A stretch of DNA of 64,000 nt from Xylaria sp. FL1777 (Eukaryota; Ascomycota; Sordariomycetes; Xylariales; Xylariaceae): assembly GCA_022578965.1 (NCBI GenBank), contig MU400598.1, positions 1 through 64,000 of the forward strand, given 5' to 3'. The notes below the pieces were generated by a model, which did no database searches, was not told the origin of the DNA, and was given only the letters and a program-made list of their open reading frames with translations. A program made the position numbers and the translations under genes. Below are positions 1-10,470 of the stretch, in pieces. Every line of letters starts with the position of its first letter. The first letter of the stretch is position 1.

Positions 1-90
1 TACTAAATTAGTATTTCAAAATCGGTACTAATACTAATACTAATTTAGTAATTACTAATTTAGTCCTTATACTAAGTACTAAATTACCAA
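1..90. repeat. AT-rich block of TACTAA-type repeats
   Basis: This block is almost pure A/T with repeated TACTAA and CTAATTTAGT words in both orientations. ACTAATTTAG occurs twice about 15 bases apart, and several words are near-palindromes. It directly abuts the cytochrome P450 reading frame. It could be the end of a small inserted element or an unusual AT-rich intron; the window edge prevents a decision. Confidence 0.45.
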
Positions 91-435
91 CCCTGTACCT
101 GGAAGCCTTCTCGTTGGATCTCCCAAGCAGCATCGATGTCTTCTTCGCCTGAACGAAAGCTCAACGAAGAATTGCTAGTACCACAACAAAATACATTTTT
201 CCCATGGTCTGATGGTCCCCAAAATTGCCCTGGAAAAAAATTCGCCGAGGTAGAAGCAGTTGCCGTCCTAGCTTGCTTGTTCGGGCAGCATCGCTTGCTT
301 GTTAAGAAAGAAGCACATGAAACCGACGAAGCTGCACAGAAACGGGCCTTAGCATGTACCAACGATGTCAATATGGAAATGTTGCTACGAATGACCAACG
401 CCGACCAGGTCACTCTGATTTGCAAGAAAGCCTAG
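91..435 (+). pseudogene. Cytochrome P450, C-terminal fragment
   Basis: The frame is open upstream of the first ATG (136) and reads a WKPSRWI segment, matching the Pro-x-Arg-Trp region of P450s. The haem-binding signature FPWSDGPQNCPGKKFAEVE follows, with the axial thiolate cysteine inside QNCPG. It ends in a normal-looking tail and a TAG stop at 433-435. Only about 115 of the usual 500 or so residues are present: the I-helix and ExxR motif are missing. The in-frame TAA at 73-75 and the AT-rich block cut the frame. It is either a truncated relic or the last exon of a gene that begins outside the window. The substrate cannot be inferred. The P450 assignment is firm; the pseudogene status is an inference. 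Confidence 0.7.
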
Positions 436-950
436 CACGGGCTAGGTTGTCTACTATGTATTAATATTTTCTTTTCTAAACACTCACTGAAGTTATAGTA
501 CTTCCGTTGTAGCGACGTTGGAGTGATCTTTTGGAAATTCCGACTCTATAGGCAGTAGCCTAGCTGTATAATAGTAGAATATTGTTTAACAGAATATCCA
601 TGTTAACAAATTCCTGGGAACATCACAATCCTCATGTTCATGCCTAATTACTTGTGAACTTTGGATAAAACAAGCAGACCTAGTTATAAGATAACACTAA
701 TCTAGTTGCCGACTCGTTGCCCATAAAATTTACTTGTGTGTGCTACGATTATGATATGATACTCAAGACGCGTCTCATCATAGTGAGCCCACGCTGAGCC
801 ATCGGAACTCATATTGATTACTAAATCTATCTGCCAAGTCGATAACGATGACGAAAGCCACACGATGATTGTAGAGCAATGGGGAATTAAGTAATTGATT
901 ACAACGATCTAATCTGCTTGTCTGATATTCCCCACATGTTGTCTTCACCT
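436..950. other. Non-coding stretch between two gene fragments
   Basis: This stretch is AT-leaning with stops in all frames. I see no repeat, RNA gene or coding relic in it. Confidence 0.5.
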
Positions 951-1160
951 ATCTCACTGGTTTTGGCCAATCCACTCAGCCTGTATAATAGCCATTCTCG
1001 CACCCTTGGGTATAGAGATGCCGTCAAACCGGAACTTAGAATCCGCATCTGCGAAGACTTGAGCCCACGTTTCCGCGTCCCTCTCCCTTGCATTATTAAA
1101 CGCCTTCATGGAAATATCCATTAGCCTAGGAGCCCGGTCTACAGACATCGTTGATGGCGC
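951..1160 (-). pseudogene. O-methyltransferase C-terminal relic
   Basis: The minus strand reads about 68 residues that match the C-terminal end of fungal SAM-dependent O-methyltransferases (methyltransferase family 2). The visible features are a MDISMKAFNNARERDAETW helix, then WAQVFADADSKFRF, a Pro-x-Gly turn and an AIIQAEW final strand, followed by a natural TGA at 951-953. In full enzymes this segment follows the SAM-binding and catalytic histidine regions. Here an in-frame stop lies just upstream (near 1163-1165), and no Rossmann or HDW-type segment can be found in the next few hundred bases. It is therefore a remnant. P450 and O-methyltransferase genes commonly occur together in secondary metabolite clusters; with the P450 fragment 0.5 kb away, this may be debris of such a locus. 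Confidence 0.6.
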
Positions 1161-1593
1161 CTGGGATTACTGCGTATTAGGTTAAGGGGATTCTCGCTGG
1201 TAGGTATCGTAAGCGAGGGAGTACCGGTAGCCGGACTCGTTCGGTTCTTCGCTACCCGGCCATCGCTGCTGCGTAGCATCGACGGCCCGCGCTACGGCCG
1301 GTCAGAACTCCTCAGCGATAAATGTAGTGCTAACACCCATTAATCCACCAATAATAGGTCTCACTTTAACAAAGGTGTATGTATTTCAATATACCTTTTT
1401 TCCTTCCATGCTGCCACCTAACAAAGATATAATGCTCTTACTAGATATTGGTTCCTTTGTCTCCCTGCCCCACGCAGTTGCACTCCGTACAGCATAGATA
1501 TGGAGTACAACCCAACCTTCTCACGCTAACCCAACTTCTATCTGAGATTTTCAGCCTCGGAAGTAAAAAAAAAAGGGGTGATAAAATAACGCT
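1161..1593. other. Upstream region of the F-box-like gene
   Basis: The first 150 bases are GC-rich with short imperfect hairpins. The rest is AT-rich with an A-run at 1566-1574. I recognise no coding relic on either strand. Confidence 0.4.
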
Positions 1594-2889
1594 TTGATAC
1601 TCAAGCAGCCGTGGCATCTATACCCTGATGGTGAGAACATGACTGATACCTTCGACCTCGCTTTGAAGTGGCCGATATCTGAGGCTTTCTGCCCATCCCA
1701 TGGGGAGTCGTGGGAGAAAGACGCGCCATTTCAGAACCGGCAAGCCCAGTCCAATAGCAGCGAAGCTAACACAAACCACAGCATTGTCAAATCTCTCGCC
1801 GAGATCAATCGGGCAGACACATTGAAGAAGAAGAAGAAGCGACCCGCCGCAGGCATGAGCCATGCCACCCGCATGAAAAGGAGAAAAACAGAAAGCGTGG
1901 CTTATCTTCCACCCGAACTCATGTCAATGGTCATCTCGCAGCTCTTGACTGCCGAGCCCAGGTGTGCCCTCAGTCTCATTGTCCCTGAGTGGAGGATCTG
2001 CCGAGACGAAGCCTCTAGACTCGATAAAGCAAGGAGGGTCACCCGAATTCTGACCTACACGCGGGGTATGGATCCCTTTCAAATAGGTTCTCTATCATAC
2101 GACTTTAGCCATGGTGACGGAGATCACATACTCACTCCCATGGCATATTTCGATCCGAGGGCCGTAGCACTCAGCCGAGGATTCACCTCGGAGTATTTAC
2201 GGACCCTATACCGGAACCATACCCATATGTTTACACTTGATATCAATGATGTCCCCAGTGACAAAGGTGAAGAGCTCCCTAAAGGAGGCTGGTGGAACCT
2301 TCGGCCTCTTCGAAGTCAAAGATTAACGGCCATTCTACCATTTGACGATGAGCTGACCGATACTGTAAAAATGAGAGCATACCCAGCCTCGATCCCAGTC
2401 TATCAACACATTCGACACATCGCGATTCATTCTCCCCTGGAACTTCTGCACGTGAATGCACATGCAATCGGAATGGTAAGAGATCTCCACAATCGGTTCA
2501 GCATGGAGGCCTTTGACAGGGCATTGGATCTCGACCGATCTGCTCATTTATGGCTATCGTGGTCCCAGATGCCAAACCTTGAGACTGTCTTGTTAGACCT
2601 ACGAATCTATAGTCACGACTTGAACACGGAGCGAAGATGCCTAAGTAAATTTGACATCATAGGCAGAGCACAAGAGATGAGTCGCAAGCTACAGCTAAGC
2701 ACACTGGTGCTAGCCGGCTTGCAGAGTTACAGCTTCTATGAAGTATATAACGGTGAAACAGCGCAAGTCATCGAACAGTTGGACAAGATTAACGGCGAAC
2801 CGAACTGGATTAAAATATTCAGGCCAGCGTTGCGGGAAGGAGGCAGGATTGTCCTAGTTGACAGACTTACAGACGAGCTATTTAACTAA
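1594..2889 (+). CDS. Uncharacterised F-box-like protein
   Basis: This is a single open frame of 431 residues without a visible intron. The N-terminal 100 residues are polar and contain a lysine run and a KRRK-type basic patch, which could be a nuclear signal. Residues about 103-120 read YLPPELMSMVISQLL. That resembles the start of an F-box (LPxEL..I), the segment that binds SKP1 in SCF ubiquitin ligases. The remaining 300 residues show no repeats, membrane segments or catalytic motif that I recognise. Proteins of this shape, with a short F-box-like start and a featureless C-terminal part, are common and lineage-specific in filamentous ascomycetes. The start could instead be the ATG at 1639. 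The reading frame is secure from its length; the F-box label is tentative. Confidence 0.7.
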   Translation: MILKQPWHLYPDGENMTDTFDLALKWPISEAFCPSHGESWEKDAPFQNRQAQSNSSEANTNHSIVKSLAEINRADTLKKKKKRPAAGMSHATRMKRRKTESVAYLPPELMSMVISQLLTAEPRCALSLIVPEWRICRDEASRLDKARRVTRILTYTRGMDPFQIGSLSYDFSHGDGDHILTPMAYFDPRAVALSRGFTSEYLRTLYRNHTHMFTLDINDVPSDKGEELPKGGWWNLRPLRSQRLTAILPFDDELTDTVKMRAYPASIPVYQHIRHIAIHSPLELLHVNAHAIGMVRDLHNRFSMEAFDRALDLDRSAHLWLSWSQMPNLETVLLDLRIYSHDLNTERRCLSKFDIIGRAQEMSRKLQLSTLVLAGLQSYSFYEVYNGETAQVIEQLDKINGEPNWIKIFRPALREGGRIVLVDRLTDELFN

Positions 2890-4227
2890 TTCTCATGAAA
2901 CCTCAAGGACCTTTTTAATATGTATTATTAAACAGAAACAACTAGCTTTATAGGGGGGGGGGGGGGGGGGGACAAAAAAAGAAGTGCCCACGGAGGTAGA
3001 AATTGCTAGCTTCGAGTAGGACGGAGGGATATATATCCAGACATCCACCTGGGCACTGTTTCAAGACCCGTTGTTTGTATTCACTGAAGTGAATTGAGGG
3101 TTTAAAATTACCCAACTGATCCGGGATCTTCCCTTATCACCGATTGTGTAAAAAACCGTGTTCGTCCAGGGAGGGTCTGTGTAGGTTAACCGGATCTAAG
3201 AGGGAACCCTTCAAATGGACAGGCGGTGGCGTAATTCACATGGCCGAAGAGAGGGTTGGGGATGTCTATCTGATATTCATACTAATTAATGTACGTAGTG
3301 TGGTGTAGGCACTGTATACTGTTCCATGTCTGCAGAACTCTCTTGAACCGGCCTTCTACATGGATATGGGGGGGAAATGTGCCTCTCTCCCTCTACTTGT
3401 CTTCGAGGAGAATAGGGTAATCTCCCCAATACCGCTTATAGTTACACACTCACCTCAAAACTACCAACGGCTGTGGGGTTTATAGAAGCATACCTGCTCA
3501 AGGCAAGACGAATGGTTATTGCAAGCACAAATGCTCACTACTTATTTCTGCGATTGGGAGAAAGGTCGTATGAAGAATCTCGACCCCAACCTGACCTTTA
3601 AGCTACCAAAGATACCTTCGAAGGTAAGGAGGGGAGGAGTTGATCTATATCGTAGTTATAAATAATAATTGCAAGTTTCCTCGACGGTCGCAATTCACCC
3701 CTGTCTCTACTGTTGCGCTGACTAATACAACTCGCTGATGGAAGCCGACAAAACAGCCTCTTAACATCGCTCGCTTGCGCATCTCTGTATCACAGACCCA
3801 ATCATTAATCTGGGCATCCTTGCATCCTTGTATCCCTGCCGAGTGTGGCGCTCCATGCTCTTCTGCCTGCCTACATGGACTGCGCACTCTGGCCGGGCGG
3901 GAGCTGCAAGTGACCGTCTTTGGGGGCGAGCCAGCAAACGATTGGGCGCTGGGCTGGGGGTTCTCTCACACGCGGATTTCATAGGTCGCCTGGAGTCTCA
4001 CTTGAAACCAGGTAGGACTCCCGACACTGTTTCCCCGCAGGCCGGCCGGGGTCAGGCAAGAAGCTCATAGAGCCTCAAGTGCGGTCTCATCCGAGCTTAC
4101 AAGATACGCTCCCCTCCACGTGCCGGGGAGTGGCGACGAGATGCCTTGCCTTTGCCTTGCTTCGAATCCGTTGCTGCCGCTGGATGGCGAATAACCAGGT
4201 AACTATAGGATTTCCTGGTTCTGTACC
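2890..4227. other. Gene-free region
   Basis: It contains a G homopolymer near its start and a 3.6-4.2 kb part that probably serves as promoter and leader for the RBR ligase. The short open frames at 3.6-4.1 kb overlap each other on both strands and resemble no family I know. Confidence 0.4.
2953..2971 (+). repeat. G homopolymer, 19 bases
   Basis: This is an uninterrupted run of 19 G, 64 bases after the stop of the preceding gene. The exact length may be a sequencing artefact. Confidence 0.8.
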
Positions 4228-6345
4228 ATGATGTTTTCACGACACAGGAGCGACACTCCCTCTCACCATCATCGTCATCGTCATCGTCATCACCACCATC
4301 ACCACCATCGCCGTTCTAGCTCGCCTCAGGAACGACACGACCCCCCCGAGGAACGCCCACGACATGACCTGCTCTTGGAAGGCCGCATACAGATAGACCT
4401 CCTTGATATTGACGCACCGGTCACTGGAAGGCCTCCTCGCATTAAGATCGGCGCCAGGAAAACATCAAATCTGGAAAACGTCGCCTCGTTTTTAAAGGCT
4501 AGATTCGATGAAGGCGCAGAGAGGATACTTCCTGATGACCGTATCGAATTCTTCCATGAACAAGAGCAGCTGCACGGAGATGAAATACCCAAGGGTATTC
4601 CTGCACTATGGTACAGAGCTTTGAACCCGAAAGACGATGGATCCTTCAAACTCGAGTGGAAGGATTCCTACCACTCGGTGCGCCTGGGTCAACCTCAACT
4701 CGATGAGGTGTTACGAGAAATCAAATCGGGCGCTACTATAGGACAACTACGACGCAAGGTGGCCTCGTACTTACTAGACAAACGTGGCAGATCCATGGTA
4801 GAGCCCGACCAGGTCGTAATCGAAGCTCTGGGTGGTTACCGACCAGGACCAATACAGGGAGACAATTGGGAGTGTAGGAATATTGACGCTTGGCTATGCC
4901 GCCATTTGACCATTGGCTTAGTGCGGTCGGGGGACTTCTTTGTGTTCTACGGACACAACGAACGATACATTTTGCATAGACCCAGTCTCAACTACGACGG
5001 GACTGCGACTGGATACTGCATCAAGATATTGCTGAAGCTTAGGGTACTTACGACTATCTGCCGAACAGCGGGTCACCTAGATGTGATTAGGACGGAAGAC
5101 ATCAGCCTTTATCACCGTCGCGGGCTCGTCAAAGATGGCACACGGTTCCGTGCAGGCACTGCCTTCGGGTTTGAGTTGAGTCGCGATGTCGGAAATGACT
5201 TCATCCGATTAGAGGCCTGGTTATTACCCCTGACGGAAACCTGTACTATTTGTGCAGACGAAAAACGAGTGTCGGAAATGCCGACTCGAGGGAGAATCAC
5301 AGAGGACTGCGAACACAGAGCTACGGCCTGCAAGGACTGCATCAGCCAATGGATCACTTCTAGCATGGAGAGTGTCGCGTGGGACCGTTTGAAATGCCCG
5401 GAATGCCCGGAATTGCTGGCATTCAAGGATGTTGAGACTTTTGCCACCAGAGACGTATTCAACAGGTACGTTTTCCAATTTCATCCTTTCCCTTGAGGAT
5501 ATGTGACTAACCCGTACCAAGATATGACAGACTAGCCACGAAAGCAGTGCTAGAAGGAATAAGGGGCTTTCGATGGTGTCTCAACCCCGCTTGTGATGCC
5601 GGCCAGATATTTCCGCTAGAGTGCGAGAAGGCCAAGTGCCATACCTGTAAACGCTCTTCATGTGTTCGCCATGACATCCCGTGGCACAGCGGCGAGACTT
5701 GCGACGAATATGACAGACGCACTCGCAAGCAGCGAAAGAGTTATAAGCTCTCCGAGAAGCACGTGAAAGAAACTACAAAGCCGTGCCCCGGTTGCAAGAA
5801 GAACGTGAACAAGTACAGTGGCTGTGACCATATTACTTGTAAGTCCCCCCGGGCCGAATCCACCATATAGGATGTTGCCGAGGCATAACATAAAACTAAC
5901 TTGAGTGTAAGGTGTATGTGGACACGAATGGTGTTGGTTGTGCTTCGCAACGTACACCAAAGACAACGAGAGCTTCCTTCAATGTAAACATGCACGGGAG
6001 TGCCGCTACTATACCGCACCGCCATTCTGGGAAGGGCGCAGGGCCCTTTTTCCGTTCGCGGGCCCAGAAGGCAGGCAACCTCCTGGAGCCAGGCAAATTC
6101 CTATACCGCTGCGACGACCCCAAGATTTTCCGTTGGCCATGGCAGAGGCAGGGGCAGACCGACCAAGACAAAACCGTCCGGAATCTCCAGAACCACAGCC
6201 ACCGGATTTTCCAGCCGAACTCCTGGGTTTCTTCTTTGACAGAGAACCCTTTGCGGAGGGACCAAGACCTCGTCGACATGGTATGCCTTTCATCAACGAG
6301 GCCCTCCTCTTCGATCTCGCGCAGCTTATGGAACGAGCGCGCTGA
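4228..6345 (+). CDS. RBR-type E3 ubiquitin ligase
   Basis: The exons are 4228-5465, 5522-5838 and 5912-6345, giving 662 residues. Both introns have clean signals (GTACGT...CAAG, GTAAGT...TAAG) and restore the frame. The N-terminus has a histidine-rich tract (residues about 13-27). RING1 starts at C339 (CTIC) and closes near C390 (CPEC). An IBR domain with paired CxxC motifs follows. RING2 starts at CPGC (C501) and contains SGCDHITC, in which C514 matches the cysteine that accepts ubiquitin as a thioester in parkin/HHARI-type ligases. WCWLC completes RING2. A proline-rich tail follows. RBR enzymes take ubiquitin from an E2 and pass it to a substrate. The 330 residues before RING1 have no domain I can name, so substrates are unknown. 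The family call is strong. Confidence 0.92.
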
Positions 6346-6768
6346 GCTATAGGGCCTGGGAAGCGATTGATTGCTCGTGCTCAACCGAAACCAATGTCAA
6401 TACATGTTGGCTTTTCGATTCTGTCAGCTACTGTAGTATGGAAGATAGACGACGGACGACGGACGACGGACGACGGACGACGGACGGTGCATGGGGGCTT
6501 CGAGTTTACAAATTGACCCAGATGGTTGGGGGAATTGGGACAATTTGCATGAATCTCGGCAGGAAAGGGTATACTAGGTTGTTCTCTACGGGTTTGGAAC
6601 GACATGTTCTCAATACTAATTTGTACGTTATCAACAAGGCCATGGCTCATTAGTCATCTTTCGGTATTATAGAGTCTATCCCACGACGACTTATTTAAGT
6701 GACGAACCCCCCAAAACCGCTTAATCCCTCCAAGCATAGAGATTGCGCCCACCATTTTGATTTTTGCA
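6346..6768. other. Convergent intergenic region
   Basis: This region lies between the 3' ends of the RBR ligase and the DUF4360 gene. Apart from a 7-base tandem repeat I see nothing in it. Confidence 0.5.
6448..6487 (+). repeat. 7-bp tandem repeat
   Basis: The unit CGACGGA is repeated about 5.5 times without interruption. Confidence 0.9.
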
Positions 6769-7507
6769 TCAACAGCTTCTCCATGTCCAACCCCATTGTT
6801 CGCTAACTGATGAGTTCTTGCTCGCACCGTAGTATGCTGTGACACTACTGGTCGCCCCTGAAAACGCTATGCGGAAGTTAACATTGAGTATGCCGTTACC
6901 ATTACAGGGTGACCAGATCAACGCGCCCTCAGGTATGCTCGTATGCAACCTAAGATCCTTTGAAACGGCTAAGTCGTCCACACTGGAAACGGATTGGACC
7001 GTGGTCGCCTGATGCCGCGCGTTAGTACCTCGATATCAATTCCATCATAAATAGACAATTACGAGCAGACGAGCCAGCGCCTCAAGGAAAACTTACTGTG
7101 TTTGCGGGATCCTGGCTGAAGTATACTGTAAGATATTGTGTGAGTGTGACGCCTGCGCCGGCAATCTCGAAATGGCCCCTTGACCAATGGTCCTTGAGCG
7201 CGAACTGCCAACCCGTCGTCGGACCCCCGAAGTTTAGGTGCACCTGGCAGTTGACAGTCCTCTCGGCAACGTCACTTGACGGGCCCGTCTTGGCCTTGAA
7301 GCTCGGGAGGTCAAAGGAGAAGTGCTCCCATAGGCCAGCAGTCTGGGCTTTCGTCGTGCCCTGTGGGCATCCGCTGCCTGAGAAGCTGGTAGACACGACT
7401 GTAGGCGGCACGAGAGCATCGCGAATCGGCAGCGCCGAGGAGACCCGCGGTGCGGCTGTCGAAAGGCAGGATTGGAGCAGGATGAGAAGGGCGCTTGTGA
7501 GATGCAT
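6769..7507 (-). CDS. Secreted DUF4360 protein
   Basis: The exons on the minus strand are 7507-7097 and 7008-6769, giving 216 residues. The intron has GTAAGT, a TACTAAC branch site and a CAG end, and keeps phase 0. The first 19 or so residues form a signal peptide (hydrophobic LTSALLILLQSCLSTAA). The mature part has the family's early SGSGCPQGT motif, a NCQVHLNF strand, a GWQFAL strand, a YLTVYFSQDP strand, and near the end SPCNGNG and NVNFRIAF. This is the usual pattern of DUF4360, small beta-rich secreted proteins common in plant-associated and soil ascomycetes. Length and cysteine spacing fit a complete member. The function is not established; some relatives are found among secreted effector candidates, but nothing here shows that role. 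Confidence 0.9.
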
Positions 7508-8168
7508 TGTCGCTACTGTAGTAGTAATAGTAGTAGTGAATTGCGAGACTCCTATGTTGGGAATTTATTGAGTTCCTGTCAGGCCAGCTCTATCCGACTG
7601 AAGGGAAAGAGAAGTGATGACGGTGGTTGATGATTTCGCGGTGGCCTTATTCTGGTTGATGCTTTGATTATCATGGAGAACACACCGGCGGAAGCTGTCG
7701 AGTAGAGTTGAGGACAAGCTACTTCTATAGCATCGCCACTTGGGCGTCACCCCGAAGCAGCCAAACTCAACACCATCCGTCATGGTGCTATGTGAGGGTC
7801 TGTTGGACCTGGAGCGCCCTAAAAACTCGAGAAGTCGGTTCACCGGCCAAGGGTTTTCGAGGGCTTGGACCGTCGGGCTCAGTCTAGATTAGGGGTATCA
7901 CGGTACGCTTATTTACCCATATTAACCGTGACGCCGTCACGGACCGAACAGCTAAGCATGATAGCTTAAATTCTTGCTCCACGCAAGTCTAGAACAAAAA
8001 AACGTGGTAAAATTAGAAGCCCGGTTAAAAATAGCAAAGGGTACCCTGGTATAGTTCCGACCTATGCCACGCACAGATCCATATATCTTATTAATTGAGT
8101 TTATTTCACTAGACTAGAGCCTGGTACTCACGAACCGTCGTCGCTGTAACCCTCATATGATTGTGAGT
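7508..8168. other. Gene-free region with a short palindrome
   Basis: This is the upstream side of the DUF4360 gene. The only structure noted is the inverted repeat CCGTGACG-C-CGTCACGG at 7926-7942, which could be a protein-binding site or chance. Confidence 0.4.
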
Positions 8169-8504
8169 CTAATCAACGAAGTCCAATACGTGAGGGCCGC
8201 ATATAGACTGGCGTGTCTTGGTCTTCGGAATCTCAAGGTCATTAGTCTTCCGGGCTTGTTCCAAGACTAGTCCTACTATTATAATTGCGGTAGTGCTGTC
8301 ATAAAAACGATGTATGGCGTTAGAGAGCTCTTCAGGGTAGTGATGGTAGTCAGACTCGCTAAGAGTATGGAAATAGCATTGGTATGGGGTGGCGATCTCT
8401 GCCAGGAATGAAGTGATGTTATACAATACCCTCGAAATTGCCAGTAGGCCGGCTTGAGGGACGAGCTTCTCGTTCAAGGGTCGATTCCAATTTTGTATTT
8501 GCAT
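8169..8504 (-). CDS. Small hypothetical protein
   Basis: The open frame encodes 111 residues beginning MQIQNWNRPLNEKLVPQ. Its composition is protein-like, with an aliphatic stretch (TAIIIVGLVLEQA) near residues 70-83 and no cysteine-rich or repeat motif. I recognise no family and see no splice partner nearby. It may be a real lineage-specific gene, an exon, or chance. Confidence 0.25.
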   Translation of the reverse strand: MQIQNWNRPLNEKLVPQAGLLAISRVLYNITSFLAEIATPYQCYFHTLSESDYHHYPEELSNAIHRFYDSTTAIIIVGLVLEQARKTNDLEIPKTKTRQSICGPHVLDFVD

Positions 8505-9025
8505 GGTTAATATTTTTTGGGTTGGCTCAATCCTAGAGCTCCGTAAGATTCATTAAATCTACCGTATGGGCGAATATCCTATTTCGACGGTGTTATGATG
8601 CAAGCTATGATCCACCGATGGTGGCATGTACGGTAGCATCACCACCATAACCGACTTATCTGGGGTTGTTAAGGCTGTTTGAGCTACGTGAAATAAAGCG
8701 TCATCCATTGTGAGCTATCACCTCACGGTGCACGTAGGCTTTGGAACACTGCCGGTGCCTGATACGTGCCCATCAGGTCGAATTTGTGGGTGCAGAGACA
8801 TGGCTCGCTATCTTTGGGAAACGTCTGCCGTTTGCTAGTACTCGAAGCATGACAAGCAATCGAGATTTGCTTCAAGTGCTTCAGTCTAAGCAACAACACC
8901 ACTCTAGACCCTCGATCTAGGCAGTTCCGGCAGCTGTAGGGGGACCGTTCGCGGGTGGGTTGAGCGCTGGGCACCCTGGGTAGTTGTAGTTCTCGTTGGG
9001 CTAAGTATTCGAGGCTGAGGTTCCT
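8505..9025. other. Gene-free region
   Basis: It lies downstream of VPS37. I see no feature in it. Confidence 0.45.
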
Positions 9026-9973
9026 TCACCGCCATCCACCCACTCGTCTCTCGTTCCACCTTTCCTTACGCTCCTGTCGAAGGTAACACAGCCGCCGCGC
9101 CTCCCTATACCTCCGAACCCAGTCGAGTGTCTCTCGCTCTGTGGCCAAGCCGTCCCCTGCGTCATCGCCTCCGTTGTTGCCAGCTCCTTGTGTACCCTCT
9201 CCCTCCAAGAAGCTCTCTTCCATGGCGGCGCACAACATCTCCTGCTCTTGCAGGGCTTGGGTCAGGCGGGTATATAGGGCGGCGGGGGCGAAAGGCGCCA
9301 GAGCGGCGTCCATATCAGCCTGCTTGGAACGCCACTGTCGGTCGAGGGCGTGGGCCGAGAGAAGCTGGGCCTGCGTTGAAGCACGCTGATGTGTAAGCCT
9401 CGTCTCCAGCTCGGTGAGGTGTTGAGCGAGGGACACATTCTCGGTGAGCGCGGCTAGAAGCGCATCCTGCGTCTGAGCAAGCGACGGGTGCATCGTGGTT
9501 GGCGAGACTGTCAAGGCTTGCAGGGTGGATGGGTTGCTGAGGATCTCGGCGAGGTCCTGCTTCCTACATGCCGCGCAACAGAGATTGTCTTCAGTCATAC
9601 ATGATCTTGTCGTGTGCTGCTACCGTCACGGGTGGCTCATGGCTTGGAGCTCGACTTACGACTTGTCCTCCAAAGCTGCCGGTAGCCAAGCGTCGCCAGG
9701 ATCCGGTATGAGGTCTGGCACAGGCTCTCGATGCTGTCGCGCGATGCCGCCAGTTGCAGGCGCCGGCGCGGGAATCAAGCCCGACGCGTCCGTGGTCGGT
9801 ATCCTGCCGTTGGAATTTCCAGCAACCTCCACACCGCCACTGTTATACCCATTGTCTGGTACGGGCGGTGCTGGACGAGGAGAGTTCCCCGCAGGCGTTC
9901 CGAGACGGCTCACATCGTGGCTGCTGGGTTTCGGCGGCGGGACGGGTGGCTGTGGTGTTGGGGTTGTGTACAT
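9026..9973 (-). CDS. VPS37: ESCRT-I subunit VPS37
   Basis: The exons on the minus strand are 9973-9660 and 9563-9026, giving 283 residues. Joining GTAAGT to the GCATGTAG acceptor restores the family core LEDKSKQDLAEIL; the open frame upstream of it (MTEDN...) is intron. The N-terminus is proline-rich and disordered, then an acidic DPGDAWLP patch leads into the C-terminal Mod(r) domain. That domain is a long charged helical hairpin ending in YLRQERKERWNERRVGGWR, the hallmark of fungal VPS37. ESCRT-I (VPS23, VPS28, VPS37, MVB12) acts on endosomes to sort ubiquitinated cargo into multivesicular bodies; the Mod(r) helices pack into the complex stalk. A short Gly/Asp-rich insert interrupts the last helices. 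Family assignment is confident. Confidence 0.9.
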
Positions 9974-10470
9974 CTGTGGATCGTGGGATGAAAGAGAGTT
10001 CGATAGAGTAGGAGAATTGTTGAGTACTATGTATGTAGTGAATCACTATGCCAGCAATGGCGTTGTGGGGGGTTTTTGGAGGCGACTGGCGAAGATGCCA
10101 TTCAATATGTATACTACATTAGGTGGTTAGGTACCTACCTACATGTAGCTTACTTATCTTATCATACCTACCTACCTAGGAGGTACCTACATGGTAGCTA
10201 CAGAATCCCTACTACTGTACGTTGTGTTGCGCTTATAATCCTACGAGAGCATTGCCCCCCCCCCCTAAAATAAACCCTTCATTCTGAGTAGATTCTTGTA
10301 TTGACCAACTAATGGGTTCCTCCCCGGATTACCGTGCTAGCTTATTTATTATTCTAGTCCACTCCCAGCGTTGTCTGAGAAGTTTTATGCTCCAAGCCCT
10401 CAGAACGCCGGCGATAGCGAGTCAATTACGACTAGAATCGTCCTCCATAAAGATTGATATTTTACCAACC
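9974..10470. other. Intergenic region with palindromic motif cluster
   Basis: Bases about 10125-10200 hold several copies of the dispersed TACCTACCTAGG/GGTACCTAC family. A C-run lies at 10255-10264. No gene is visible. Confidence 0.5.

Noticed and set aside
9564..9598. Alternative VPS37 start reading MTEDNLCCAACRK
   Set aside because: Splicing from the upstream GTAAGT to the acceptor at 9564-9565 gives the conserved EDKSKQDLAEIL, so this segment is intron.
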